Below are positions 23,987 to 34,576 of a DNA stretch of 58,686 nt, piece by piece (positions within the stretch are counted from its first letter, which is position 1; each line of letters begins with the position of its first letter). The notes below the pieces were generated by a model. The model ran no database searches. It was not told where the DNA came from and saw only the letters and a program-made list of their open reading frames with translations. Both the position numbers and the translations under genes were made by a program. The DNA is from Gamarada debralockiae (taxonomy: Eukaryota; Ascomycota; Leotiomycetes; Helotiales; Hyphodiscaceae), in the NCBI GenBank assembly GCA_002803225.1, contig NXFV01001692.1, forward strand, positions 1 through 58,686, in the 5' to 3' direction.

Positions 23987-25102
23987 TTGCAGGAGTGGAG
24001 TGACTGGCCTGCGTCACTTGGGTGGCGTTGCGCTGTTTTTGCGGTCTGCGTTGATTGTGCGTACTTTGGCCGGACGAGAGCGGGGTCCCGAAAAAAGGCC
24101 TGTTCTAAGACATGAGCTAGGCCTAAAGGGGATGTAGGGACAAGGTTGGACCTATCTGCTTCGGCTAATGAGGGGTTTGATAGATATGATAAGGGATAGC
24201 AAAGTTGATCGCAGGTTTGTTTTGAGTGTAGAAAGGAGCACATTGAGTGATTGTACGGAGGATGAGAAGTTGTATTGTCTCTGATATTCTGTTGTTTGGG
24301 AGAATAAAGTGTTCCCTCTCTCCTAAGCTCTTCACTCTCGAATCAGTGCCTCGTGTTCGGTCTGCGGAGCCGATCTTTACCACGCTCCCAACGTCAAGCA
24401 CTCTGAGTGGAATAGGCTGAAGGATATAGGAGGCTCGATCGATTTGCTTGAGCTATGGAAGTCGTTGGCAAATCAGTCTCCGGAAAATTTTTTGATACTT
24501 CCTCCTTCAAGCTCGGATCATCTTCACGTCTTTTAAGTGTTCAATGCGGTTTTTGGCAGCAAAATGTGGCGGGGTGGTTGGAGGGGTCCAATCAGGATTA
24601 CAGGGGGTATGCCAAAATGGCTAGGCCTAAAGAGGAATAGAGGATCTACTCCTCGGGTACGAATAGAGGTTGTATTTTTCGACTTCTCGTGGCTTCAACT
24701 CTTTGTCGTTGGATTCGCCGGTTTCTTTTGCTTGGAGACAACATCGCGAACCAAAGTCTAACAAATCCTTTGAACATTCGAGACGAGAGAGGACTTTTTT
24801 TTTTGCCTGGTCATTCTTCGCTGGTCTGATCGAGTGATCGCGATGGTTGCCTCCTAAATTTAAAAAGTTTCGTCCCCTGTAATCTTCAATTCGCCGGCAT
24901 TGTCATAGACCCCACCACTTACGTTTTCTATCTATCAATATGCGGCCGTGCCCGTCGGAAAGTTCCTGCTGATTCTGCGACTTCCCTTATGTACAACATC
25001 CTACATGATTCGTCCTTTCTCCCAAAGCATGAAGTTCGTCCAGAGATATCAGCCAATAGAAACTTGCTCATAGTGGTACCTCCCACCCAAATCAGGTCAA
25101 CG
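23987..25102. other. intergenic, no supported gene
   Basis: A segment around 24600-24680 has a weak tRNA-like look but does not fold acceptably (see rejected items). Otherwise only short frames. Confidence 0.35.
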
Positions 25103-25132
25103 CCTTCGAAAGAACCTTCGAAAGAACCTTCT
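25103..25132. promoter_or_regulatory. heat-shock-element-like tandem repeat
   Basis: A 12-bp unit CCTTCGAAAGAA is repeated twice plus a partial third copy. It places GAA and TTC triplets in alternation (AGAACCTTCGAAAGAACCTT), the arrangement bound by heat-shock factor. A TATA box at 25153-25159 lies about 25 bp further on the plus strand, so it most likely drives plus-strand transcription from about 25190. The element is seen in the sequence; binding is inference. Confidence 0.5.
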
Positions 25133-25141
25133 CATTTATAC

Positions 25142-25654
25142 TCATAAGGAAGGGTATATAAATGCACTCTTTCTCCCTCTTATTCCTGGGTTGATTTTGA
25201 GGTTTTCCCCACATAGATATTCACACTGTAACATGTCTGAGGTACTTTGGATCTTGAGGATGGGACAAAGGGGCGTGGCCTGGGTCGCTGCTCGGAGTGG
25301 ACAATGCGACCGAAGTGATCGTTGCCGCGTGATGGAGACTTGCATACTGAGTTTGCCCCGCATTGAGGTGAGGTGGCCGGTATGCCAATGTCTACTGGTT
25401 GAGAACAGAATGGACGTCTTCGGAGAGGATGCAGCTCCTCCGTTATGCTCACTCTTGCTGCAACAGGTTCCGATCAAGATAATATCCCTGAAGAATTGAT
25501 GCCATAAGTTCATCTTCCATGAGGCCTTGAACGCTGATTCGAGAGGTGGCAGCCTCCTGAAGGGTACCATCGGGCGGCCGTTCGCAGTAAGGTGATATTG
25601 AAAGTTCAAACTGCCAATGAAATGTTTTACCTCGCTTTTGGGGCAATCACTCAT
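25142..25654. other. possible gene of uncertain strand
   Basis: On the plus strand an 88-codon frame starts at 25233 (MSEVLWILRMGQRG) behind the TATA box. On the minus strand two frames (25449-25646 with LMEDELMASILQGYY, and 25180-25452) look equally protein-like. I recognise neither. The promoter signals favour plus, the amino-acid texture slightly favours minus. Only one can be right, and both may be wrong. Confidence 0.25.
25153..25159 (+). promoter_or_regulatory. TATA box downstream of the heat-shock-like element
   Basis: The plus strand reads GGGTATATAAATGC. A pyrimidine-rich CTCTTTCTCCCTCTTATTCC tract, a common start-site context in fungi, follows within 20 bp. A candidate first ATG lies at 25233. 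Confidence 0.45.
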
Positions 25655-26706
25655 ATCTGTACGGTAAGTTTGGTCCAGATTTTCCTCGTGTAGCTTGAGG
25701 ATCTAGCCACCACGAGAGCAAGGCCTTTCTCAATGGCTGACACGTAAAATGCATCACGTGACACACGTGCAATTACCATTGCCTGACATCGCTTGGAACC
25801 TCGCTCTTACGTTGAAGTTCCTTCCTATTCCTTTAGTGATAACACCAAACTCTTCACGCCATTTTCAGACCGAACCTTCCAGCAGGTAAACGACGAGGTG
25901 CCATTCTCAATCATTAAGAGCAATCGGACATCGAAGTGGCTGAGAAGTGGAAGTGTGGTGTTCCATACTTCCGACGACCAGCGATGACTTTCAATCATCC
26001 TCCACAAGAAACAATTATCTTGCCGCATGAAGTAGTACTTCTTGAGCTCCCGAGCTTTCGTCTGTTGTGTGTTATTAGAGCTTCGGCCCAGATGGAGTTC
26101 TATTTGTTCGTCAGTACGGCTTTGGGTCTCAACGCACTACCCAATAGTTTCAGAATTTCTTTGCTATTTAGATCACGAAGTCCTATTGTCCATATTTTCA
26201 CGAATGTCATTATTTAGTTCACCAAGAATTCTACACCTCTCGCTACCAGAGAATTCAATGCGCTTATACTTCTGCAGCTTAGGAGAAGAAGCTCTTAGAG
26301 CCCCGGGAAAACACGTGGCTATTGTCACGTGACTATTCTCCACAAACCCGAGATGGCCAGGTAGAGCCTGAAGGTAGCCCTTGCTGGTAGAGCTACAGCT
26401 ATAGTTTGGTGGTAGTTATATGTCATCTCTAGTTTTCTCGCGTTTAATACCGTTGCTCAAGATCTGTTTATGTTCCTGCTGTTCATGAGGAGCGGGATCC
26501 GGCCTTTTTTTTTGACGTTTACCCCACATGGCGGGTATGATGAAGTGCCCCGCAATGAGTTCTCCGCACCTTACCGACCACATTGTCATCGAAGCAGTCT
26601 CCAACTATGGCTAGAGGCCTCCGGGAAATGCATTCAGGAATGATTAAAAGGGCCGAATGCCCCCAAATCGAGAAGAGCAAGAACCAATTCAATTGCCACT
26701 GTCACC
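25655..26706. other. intergenic, no supported gene
   Basis: Short frames only. A CACGTG-containing motif (CATCACGTGACACACGTG) occurs near 25753, a common E-box-like site in fungal promoters. Confidence 0.35.
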
Positions 26707-28400
26707 ATGTTGCCCAGTAGTTTTGGCGTGCGAAGAAACCTTGAGCTTCTGCTTGCTACTGCATCAACTTTCGAATTTGGTGCAGCTTTCAGTTCCTTGA
26801 GAGTGGATACGAATGTTGGAACAGTCCTTGGGTTGATCAATAGTACCACTCCAAATGTTGCACAATTCCTTGGGATTCCATACGCAGAACCACCAATTGG
26901 CTCCCTTCGATGGCTACCTCCCACGACAAAATCACCCGTCGCAAGCATTGATGCAACGACTTTCAGTCCATCATGTCCACAATATGAGAGCGCTATCCCG
27001 TCCGTTTACGACGTCGACTCACGGAATTTCTTGATCTCTGGTCCTACGTCCGAAGATTGCCTGACACTCAACATTTGGGCTCCTGTGGCCAGCAAAAGCA
27101 ATGGTACCGAAAAACTTCCAGTACTTGTCTGGATCTATGGTGGAGGTTTCCAAACAGGAGGTGGAGAGATTGGATACCAAATTCCAAGTCAATGGGTGCA
27201 ACGAAGTCAAGAGCACATCGTCGTTGGGATCAAGTAAGCTGCGCATATTCAAAGGTCATTGTTCCTTTGCTGATACTTCTAGCTACCGTCTCAATTTCTT
27301 TGGCTTTCCAAATGCAGCAGGGCTGAACCAAAGCGATCTCAATCTCGGCCTACTCGATCAACGCCTCGGTCTAGAATGGGTGCGCTCAAATATCGCTTCT
27401 TTCGGCGGTGACCCCTCAAGAATCATCCTTTGGGGCCAATCAGCAGGCGCCGAGTCTGTGGATTACTACAACTTTGCATACCCAACTGATCCAATCGTTT
27501 CGGGGCTGATTATGGACTCTGGAACTGCTTTATTGCCCTCAGGAACCTACGATCCGACTCACAGCAACTTCACGTTCGTCGCTGGTCAATTCGGTTGCGG
27601 CAATCTCTCAGCTGATGCAGAATTGACTTGCATGAGGAACGTAAGCAGTGTTGCTATTGAAAGCTTCCTCAAGAGCTATGGGGATAATGGAACTCAGCCG
27701 TCGATTTCGTTCAATCCCGTGATTGATAATCGAACCAAGTTTGCTAATTACACAGCAAGAGCTTTAGCCAAGAACTTCACGCAAGTGGTACGTTGAACTC
27801 CATTAAGCAACCTTACTCGTTAAACCATACTAACAATCAAAAGCCCGCGATCATCGGCACAAACGCAGATGAAGGGGTATCTCTTGTGGCGTGGAACCCG
27901 AATGGCCCCAACGTGACCAATGCAGATCTCACAACCCTCGGCGCTTTTCTCTGCCCAGCAGTTCAAACAATAACGTACCTCACCGTACCTCCTTTAACAT
28001 TTTCAGTCACTAACGCAATCCCAGCAACCGCTACGCAGTCAAAGTCCCAACATTCCGCTACCTCTATGCAGGAAACTTCTCCAACATCTCACCGCGTCCC
28101 TGGGAAGGCGCATATCACTCCTCAGAACTACCTATGATCTTTGGGACCTCGGGTATTGCGCATAGTGAAAGCACGGATTTCGAGACTGCGCTCAGTCATC
28201 GGATGCAGGATCTTTGGTTGGCGTTCATTAGTGATCCTATGAAGGGATTGCCGGCCCAGGGATGGAATGCTTATGAACCTGGCGGAGCGGCTGTTGAGTT
28301 TGGGAAGGATGGGATGCTGGTTGGCAGTATTGCATTAAGTAAGCTAGGTAGTGTGTGTGATGGCGTTGCGCCAGTGCCAGGAGCTATACCTCCTTCATGA
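26707..28400 (+). CDS. type-B carboxylesterase/lipase (COesterase family)
   Basis: The model has four exons, 26707-27233, 27283-27787, 27844-27974 and 28025-28400. Introns are 49, 56 and 50 nt, all GT-AG, and the sum is 513 codons (512 aa). Landmarks are FLGIPYAEPPIGSLRW, EDCLTLNIW, the oxyanion-hole WIYGGGF, and the nucleophile elbow IILWGQSAGAES (Ser229). The likely acid is in GTNADEG (Glu354) and the likely histidine in YHSSELPMIFG (His419). Several NxS/T sequons and a hydrophobic stretch near residues 10-30 suggest secretion, although the start may lie slightly downstream. The family hydrolyses carboxylic esters of lipids or xenobiotics. The exact substrate cannot be read. Length is slightly short for the family (500-580). 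Confidence 0.9.
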
Positions 28401-28589
28401 ATCATGAATAACCCAACCGATGATAGGTCAATACGAAATTGTGTCGGGAAATTGTGGGTTTCCACCAACTTTCGCTACATAAAAACATACAACAGAAGTA
28501 AAGAAATGTTCAGCATCAACACACCGGTTCTCATCCCTAAACATCCAACGCCATCTCTATCGAGACCGGACATGTAATGGCGCATAACC

Positions 28590-29260
28590 TTTCCGCTCAT
28601 CAGCAGGGCCATCTTCTAAAGGCGGCCTTGCAGCAGCCCCCTGCGTTATCCCATTCGATTGATATCGGATCATGACTCCGATTATATTTCCTTCCATTGA
28701 ACCAAAGTCCGAATTTCAAATCGGCAGGCGCGATGGTCACTCTCACCGCAAAGGTAGCAATGTAATATCCTTGCCCTGCCAGGATCTCTTATTTTTTCAA
28801 TTGGAACACTTCATCCAAAACCTCCTTTAGACCGGATTGGATTTGGCAGAGCTTGAACACTCCCTCTTTATATATTGTTAGCGAAACTGAATAGGGAGTA
28901 GGACGTACGCAGTTTAGAGCTTGTGGGAAGATTGGTGTGGTCTTCATGCGAGATCAGGATTGTTGTGTCAAACTTGCGGTTCTGGTCACCAGGTATAAGT
29001 TTCCTCGAGAAAGTTCTCTCTTTGACTGAATCAGTGTCGATAGTATCTTCCTTTGCCAGTCAGGCTTGCCAAATTTTGGGTACGAAAAGATTCCGTGCTC
29101 ACCTTTCTTATCAGCCAATCAATCTGCATGGTAGCCCATGTCTGCTTCTTGTTGTACTGATCGGTGATAACTTCCGCTCCAACATGAATAGCTGGGTCGT
29201 AGGGCTGTCTACAGAGGACGCCGTAACTTGCTCTTGCTCCATTTCGGTGCCATCAATATC
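28590..29260 (-). pseudogene. eroded multi-exon gene of unknown family
   Basis: Minus-strand segments with strong coding character succeed each other. One is near 29260-29103 (RQPYDPAIHVGAEVITDQYN, ending QIDWLIRK before a GTGAGC donor). A second is near 28985-28915 (TILISHEDHTNLPTSSKL). A third is near 28870-28700 (LKEVLDEVFQLKK, then EILAGQGYYIATFAVRVTI). The third is interrupted by TAA at 28789-28791, a position that would be CAA before one C-to-T change. The architecture recalls fungal multi-spanning membrane proteins of unknown function whose cytosolic parts look like this, but I cannot name the family. The N-terminal part is not visible. Confidence 0.4.
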
Positions 29261-30043
29261 GTCCCTTCTTTAAAACGGAGTTTCCCTATCTCTTAGGATC
29301 GACTAACCCATGTCCAACTGCTGTTCACATGGAACCTTCACCAACGTCAACCGTCTTATAGCGATGAGATGCCGGAATACTACATCGAATTTGATGAGCG
29401 GCTTCGCACCGAAGCAGCTCGTTACAAACTCGGTAAAGAGGCGGTTCGAGAACGCGTACAAGGCTATGCGACGCAACTAGTCCAGTCATTTTGCAACAGC
29501 GATGACCTTTGTACCATGACCAGGACTATCATAGGCGGCTTCCACATCTGTATCTTTTTTCGATATTACAGTACATGATGAGATCGGGATGAAGAAATGG
29601 GTATTGCGAGTCCCAATTCCAGGAGAACATCCCTGCGAAGCGAAAATCCCGTAGTAGGGCTGACAAATTCGGTGGAAATGCAAAAATGTCAACGAAAAAT
29701 GTGAGGACGCTTTTGTGGTTATATAACTTTACATATACTATATTCTATTCCTACCTTTAGGTTCTCTCCTTTAGAAATTGCCAATTAGCTGATTTATTAG
29801 GACATGAGTACTCGAGAGTATGTCCAGTACTTATCTGAACCCTATATTTCCTATTTCTTAATAATGCTTATACAGCACGAAATTTTGGCTATATGAATAA
29901 TGACTAATTAAATATGGGATTATTATAATTTGATATGTTTTAAAAGCAAGGCGAGTTAAATTTCAAGGGTGAGATCTAAGGGTTAGTGTTTTAAAGGTTC
30001 GCACCCTTCTGAGTTTAAACGCTCTGGGTTTCTGCTTATATTA
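29261..30043. other. intergenic, increasingly AT-rich
   Basis: A 69-codon plus frame at 29369-29578 (starting MPEYYIEFDERLRTEAARY) has helical, charged texture and could be an exon fragment, but nothing joins to it. From 29700 the DNA is AT-rich. Confidence 0.3.
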
Positions 30044-30357
30044 CGGAGGTCGCCGCCATAAGTCTTGCAACTGCTAGGGTTGACGCCACATCTCGCTTGA
30101 CGTAGGTTGCACGGCAACCAGAGGGCTACAGCGACAGCGTAGTAGTACAGCGCGCTGTACGCTGTAACGCTGTAATTATAGGCTCAATAGGCTTCCTGGG
30201 CCTGAAATCTAGCGCACAGGCCCTATAAACGTCACTGTAGACACTATTCCTTCAGGCTGCCAAGCACCTAGCCGTCGTTGCTGTACCAGACCTATGTGGC
30301 GTCCTGGAGCTTAGCGCTCACCAATGCTGGTTGCAAGACTTATGGCGGCGACCTCCG
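30044..30357. mobile_element. MITE with 28-bp terminal inverted repeats and TA target duplication
   Basis: The left end starts CGGAGGTCGCCGCCATAA and the right end is its exact reverse complement over 28 bp. Both ends are directly flanked by TA (30042-30043 and 30358-30359), the target duplication of the Tc1/mariner superfamily. The element is 314 bp with no coding capacity. It holds internal palindromes such as TACAGCGCGCTGTA. The perfect repeats imply recent insertion, since the surrounding DNA is heavily AT-biased. No transposase is present in the window. Confidence 0.85.
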
Positions 30358-31223
30358 TAGGAGCTTCGAAATCAGAGCTCCATCCATCCTAGGGTATCAC
30401 ACATTAACATCGCTATATTTATTCTTTATTTCTCTATTTAGATGACCGTTCTAACGGTAAGTGTTTCCACTTAGTAGTAACAATCGTGGACCAAGTTTTC
30501 TCTGTGTGATTTATTTGTAAACCTATTCAAAAGATAAAAAAGAACACAACGCGACCTTAGATCATGATTTAGATAATAAAGCATAATAGTATAAATTCTC
30601 CTTAATTGAAATATACTTTAACTTACTAGATTTTTATTTAATGTTGATAATAAACTCGATTTTTGGAGTTATAATTCAGTGTACTCAGCTTAAAATATAG
30701 TCACGTGCTACCATCACTCTATAAGTAAAAATTCACTTGTTTATTATATATTAAACCACAATAGTATTTCTATATAATAATCTGTGGTAGAATAATATAA
30801 TAAAGTATAAAGATGTAATTATAACTTTCGATATTTAATTTAGTATACTAGTTGAAAAGTTATTTGAGATTTTATATAAAGCGATTAATTTTTGAGAGTT
30901 GATAATGAGGTTTAATTGAAAATATCAGGACCTCCCTTTCGTACTATAGGCTAATAATTTCTCAGATTACGTCTTTATTATTCTATTTTTATATAGTACT
31001 CACACTATTAAAAAAAAAATCACGACGTTGAGATAATCTATGATAGAGTTTGTGCGTCAGAAAAATCGACCGTATCGCTGAAAAACGACGGTATCGCTGA
31101 AGCCCACTAATTCGTGCGCAGCCGAAAATTAGTGGGTCGTTTAGGCCCACGATCAGCCTTACTCCTTTTGTAGTTATTCCTTGGATCCGCCTCGGCAAGT
31201 GCTCGTACACCCTTGAATTCACC
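30358..31223. other. AT-rich DNA, likely mutated repeat
   Basis: The TA-rich composition contrasts sharply with the flanking genes and with the MITE. There is no coding frame. An A-run of nine occurs at about 31010. It is consistent with repeat-induced point mutation of an old element. Confidence 0.5.
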
Positions 31224-32600
31224 TCAATCTCCCAGACCTTCATCCCATGGCCTCCAAAACTGATGTTCCCAGTTGTCGATACACTTGACTTCAGCTGGAG
31301 GGTCTTTTTTCCATTCGATCGTAAGCGGCATACTCGCCGTGCTCTCCTTCGCCGCCCAATGCTCCACTGTCCCCTTTTTCTTCTTGATTTTCTTTGCATC
31401 AGAGTCGCTATAGGCAAAATTGACGCTGGGTACAACGGCAATCTTGCCATAACCCTGGTACCACAGGTCCTTACAGAAGAGTTGCGGTTCGCCTTGATGG
31501 CACTCGTTTTCCTTATGAGCCCTGAATCTTATCCCTTCCCTCCCATTCTCCGCTAGGAGGACCCTCGCATCAAATACGATGCCGCCATTCCAGCAACTAA
31601 ACACCTGGAATGGTACACCAGCATTAAATCGCCCTTTCGAAGCTTCGTCATTCCAGAACAAATTTGACGACTCGCGCCAACTTCCGGACTCCGGGATATG
31701 GAAAAAGGAATCCCCTGACATCCCGCGTGCAATCCAGACATCATAAAAGCTGTTTCGATCCAAGTCCCAGTCAACGCCGCAGGTCATGGTCGCAGCTTGG
31801 AATCGCTTTTGATGTATAAGTTCGAGGATATCTGTACTGCAGAGGGCGACATCATTTAAGAATATGACCTCCGTCTCACTACTGAAGCGCTCCGGATGCT
31901 CAGTCAACGGTTGGAGAACCAAGTTGCGAAGGTAGGCGAGGGTTTGGATGCGCTGTGTCCAAGCGTCGCGCGAAGGATCCAAGTCCGAGGTATTGAAGAA
32001 GTAGTACGTTCTGAGCCCCAGTTGCTCCAACGGCTTACGCAGCAGCGTCAGGGCTTCGAATGTGCCGTCTTCAGAGCGTCCTTCGACGACGGAAAGGGCA
32101 CAAGACGAAGGGCCAAGAAAACGCACAGCTTCCACAATGGAGGAGAGGAGGCGCGGCAGGATGGGCGCGGCTTGGTGCAAGTCTAGCGCGAAGATATAAC
32201 GCGGCCGCTCATGTTCATACTCCGAGTTGTTGAAGGTCGCACTAGCGAGGTACCCATATCGACTTTGATCCGGCTGGCTACAGGGCAAGCGTCTAAACGT
32301 CCCGTCCTCTGGATCAAGAGCGGCTCGCAGAATATACGGCACACGCTCTGCTTCCAAGGCATTCGTGCCATTCCTCAACACCACAACAACCTCTTTCTGC
32401 GTCACCGGCAGAGGTCCTCCATTGTTTGGTTGGAACGATGCGAAGGGATTGTTCGGAAGCGACGGCAGTTGGGGGAGGACGTTCTTGAACTTGGAGACAT
32501 CGATATGGAAGTAGTCGAAAGCGAAGAGAAGGGATATGTTAGTCAGGGCAAACCATAAGGCGAGGAGGAGCGCGAGGGACCGGCGGTTCAGTATGGACAT
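31224..32600 (-). CDS. GT69 glycosyltransferase, CMT1/CAP59-like alpha-1,3-mannosyltransferase
   Basis: An intronless 458-residue frame. Residues 1-8 are cytosolic, residues 8-28 (SLALLLALWFALTNISLLFA) form a signal anchor, and a stem and lumenal domain follow, so it is a type II Golgi protein. Family landmarks are ALSVVEGRSEDGTFEALTLL, TEVIFLNDVALCSTDILEL, the acidic CGVDWDLD, then FYDVWIARGMSG and FSCWNGGIVFDARVL. The relatives include cryptococcal mannosyltransferase CMT1, which transfers mannose from GDP-mannose in alpha-1,3 linkage. In moulds these genes are thought to act in wall or glycolipid glycan synthesis. Acceptor specificity is unknown. The frame is intact and of typical length, ending in a Trp/His-rich tail. 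Confidence 0.9.
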   Translation of the reverse strand: MSILNRRSLALLLALWFALTNISLLFAFDYFHIDVSKFKNVLPQLPSLPNNPFASFQPNNGGPLPVTQKEVVVVLRNGTNALEAERVPYILRAALDPEDGTFRRLPCSQPDQSRYGYLASATFNNSEYEHERPRYIFALDLHQAAPILPRLLSSIVEAVRFLGPSSCALSVVEGRSEDGTFEALTLLRKPLEQLGLRTYYFFNTSDLDPSRDAWTQRIQTLAYLRNLVLQPLTEHPERFSSETEVIFLNDVALCSTDILELIHQKRFQAATMTCGVDWDLDRNSFYDVWIARGMSGDSFFHIPESGSWRESSNLFWNDEASKGRFNAGVPFQVFSCWNGGIVFDARVLLAENGREGIRFRAHKENECHQGEPQLFCKDLWYQGYGKIAVVPSVNFAYSDSDAKKIKKKKGTVEHWAAKESTASMPLTIEWKKDPPAEVKCIDNWEHQFWRPWDEGLGD

Positions 32601-33227
32601 CGAAAGAGTGAGGTCGTGATTTCAACCGCTGCTGCCTGCCTCCCCTTACCCAACTATTTTTTTGTGACGAAGCTTCCTGCTTTTTCAGGCAATTGCTGTA
32701 TGAGGGAAATAGAAGAGAATGATCTCATGACAATCGGGAAGTAAAGTTATTGCCCTAACGTCAGTAAACAGCCACCGAGATCAAAGGAGAGTAAGAACCA
32801 AAAACTCGCCCTGTAGGAAGCAGCGCGTGTTAGAGAAGTATCGTGGACGGGGCTGTGCAGGGCTAGCTCGCATTCGGATAAGCGGAATCACGTGTAGGAT
32901 CTTCCAGAGACGGTTAGACCCCACTGGCCAATTATGGGGTTAGCTAGGTATGATACGCCTTACCTTTTTTGGAACACTCATTTACAGTAGTAACTTACTG
33001 CTCGTATGCCTGGGCCATAGTACCTTTTTCAAGTAGTGAAGGCAGGTATCTTTGCTTCCACACTCGATTATGAATTCCTATTTAACCTATCATTACGCCA
33101 TCTGATTACCCGGAATAAATATCTCTTCAACGCTATCCGAGGCTATTATCATAATCCTGTTTCCACTTTCCAAGGCGGCACTCAAAGATCATATAGGCTA
33201 AGGATATATTCGCACCACTGCGAATCC
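32601..33227. other. intergenic, no supported gene
   Basis: This is the promoter side of the glycosyltransferase. No repeat or RNA gene was recognised. Confidence 0.35.
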
Positions 33228-33497
33228 CTACCCTTTCCAGCTTTGGTGGTGCGAACAAGCGTTGCAGCGAAGGTCGTTCCATTGGTTGTTGTATGTAGCC
33301 ACAAGCTTCGCTGTCTTCTCTTTGTTGCAGCGACCGCATGTGAAATGGGTGGAGGTAGAGAGGCGATGCAATGTCAGTTCTCCTTTAGGATCGTAAACTT
33401 TGACAACTACGAATTTGGAGAGTGGTGCTTGGGTCTGATCGCTGTCCTTTTGAGGAATAGCAGAGTCTTCGTGGCTGTTGCGGGATTCAGTAGCCAT
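33228..33497 (-). CDS. small protein with CxxC...CxxC zinc-ribbon-like motif
   Basis: An 89-residue frame starting MATESRNSHEDSAIP. The N-terminal third is polar. The second half is compact, with KFVVVKVYDPKGELTLH, then HFTCGRCNKEKTAKLVAT, a 10-residue spacer, and LRCNAC. Two CxxC pairs spaced this way suit a single bound zinc. Similar short fungal proteins with a TCxRCxKEK motif exist and have no known function, as far as I recall. The last eight residues may be intron read-through. A one-exon model is the simplest. Confidence 0.6.
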   Translation of the reverse strand: MATESRNSHEDSAIPQKDSDQTQAPLSKFVVVKVYDPKGELTLHRLSTSTHFTCGRCNKEKTAKLVATYNNQWNDLRCNACSHHQSWKG

Positions 33498-33929
33498 AGT
33501 TCAGTGTCGATTAGTATGAAGTGTAGGGCAGTACGAAGCTGTTTAAGCTAACGATTGTCCGGCGATAAGTGATGACAGAATACAATTATTCAGAACGCAG
33601 CACAGCTGGCTGACATGTCTTCAGTAGTGGTGTAGCCACTCCAGAAATAAGCTTCTGTCTTCTATCACGAACCCTTTGACAACTGCAAGTCGCGGTTCCG
33701 CGGATTTGAGAATCTGTACGTGCGGTGCATTTAGATGGAACTTGAAAGTAGTGGAAGCTGAACGGGACGACCCAGAAGAAGCCTATGACAGGGACTTATG
33801 AAGACAAGAGGAACGTCTACGAAGGCCTGGCTCGCAACGTTCTTCGTACAAAGCATGTCTCACACGTAGAGAAGCAGTGAGAATAGAGGCACACTTATTC
33901 CACGAGGAATTTTGTCGGTAAACCAATCT

Positions 33930-34400
33930 TTGATCAACAAACACATCTCCAAATCCTTAGATACCCACTGTGCCGCAAACTTTTCCCTTGTACTTCGGAC
34001 ACGGATCACTGATCGCTCCACCGTCTGCCTTTTGATTATCCAAGATGACGAAATGCTCTTCCGCCTGACAAATCGCTTGGAAACACACAAGTCCATACTC
34101 CAGCAGCACCCCTACAAATCTAAGTATCCTGTGCGATGAATACTGTTGTGCAATGGAAGCATGGCGCCAAGAACTCAATCTTTCTATCGTGGCCATGAAG
34201 CAAAGAATTGTGATGGCCGGCTTCGATATTGAATCCTTTGATAGGAGTATCAGTAAAAATGAACCGCTAATAAAGAACTTACATCGGACGAACACGAATC
34301 TGATCTGGCTCCACTGCACAACGAATTTCGAGCGCAACTTGCGCAGATTCTCGCAGGAAGTCATTGAGCTGTGCGAAACAACCAGGGACGAACTCGGATT
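33930..34400 (-). other. possible fragment of an unrecognised gene next to the retroelement
   Basis: On the minus strand, CFAQLNDFLRESAQVALEIR (about 34385-34310) looks coding and stops at a GTAAGT donor. Another frame (about 34130-33957) with FVILDNQKADGGAISDPC looks coding after a TTAG acceptor. They could be exons of one gene. A plus-strand frame covering the same DNA (34153-34665) is the alternative. I do not recognise either. Confidence 0.25.
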
Positions 34401-34456
34401 GAGGACGATTTCACGCAAATGCCGGACGAGGATAATGCAGGAGATTAGTTCAAGTG

Positions 34457-34505
34457 CGAATAGTTGCACGAATCGCCAATGTCACGTGAGAGGGTTGCAG
34501 GAGAG
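34457..34505. repeat. left arm of inverted repeat framing the retroelement
   Basis: The core TCACGTGAGAGGGTTGC, followed after one mismatch by GGAGAG, is preceded by CACGAATCGCC four bases upstream. The same order occurs in reverse complement at 40668-40712. The match is roughly 38 of 45 positions. Confidence 0.8.
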
Positions 34506-34576
34506 AGCTTTGCTTGTTATGGGCAGACCTCTAATGGAGAAGTCGATCCGAACTGTGATCAAGTCTTTGCAGACCG

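Noticed and set aside
24590..24680. tRNA-like look (TGCCAAAATGGCTAGGC with a later GGGTACGAATAG)
   Set aside because: The arms do not form a 7-bp acceptor stem or a 5-bp anticodon stem with a 7-nt loop, and the T-loop is not canonical.
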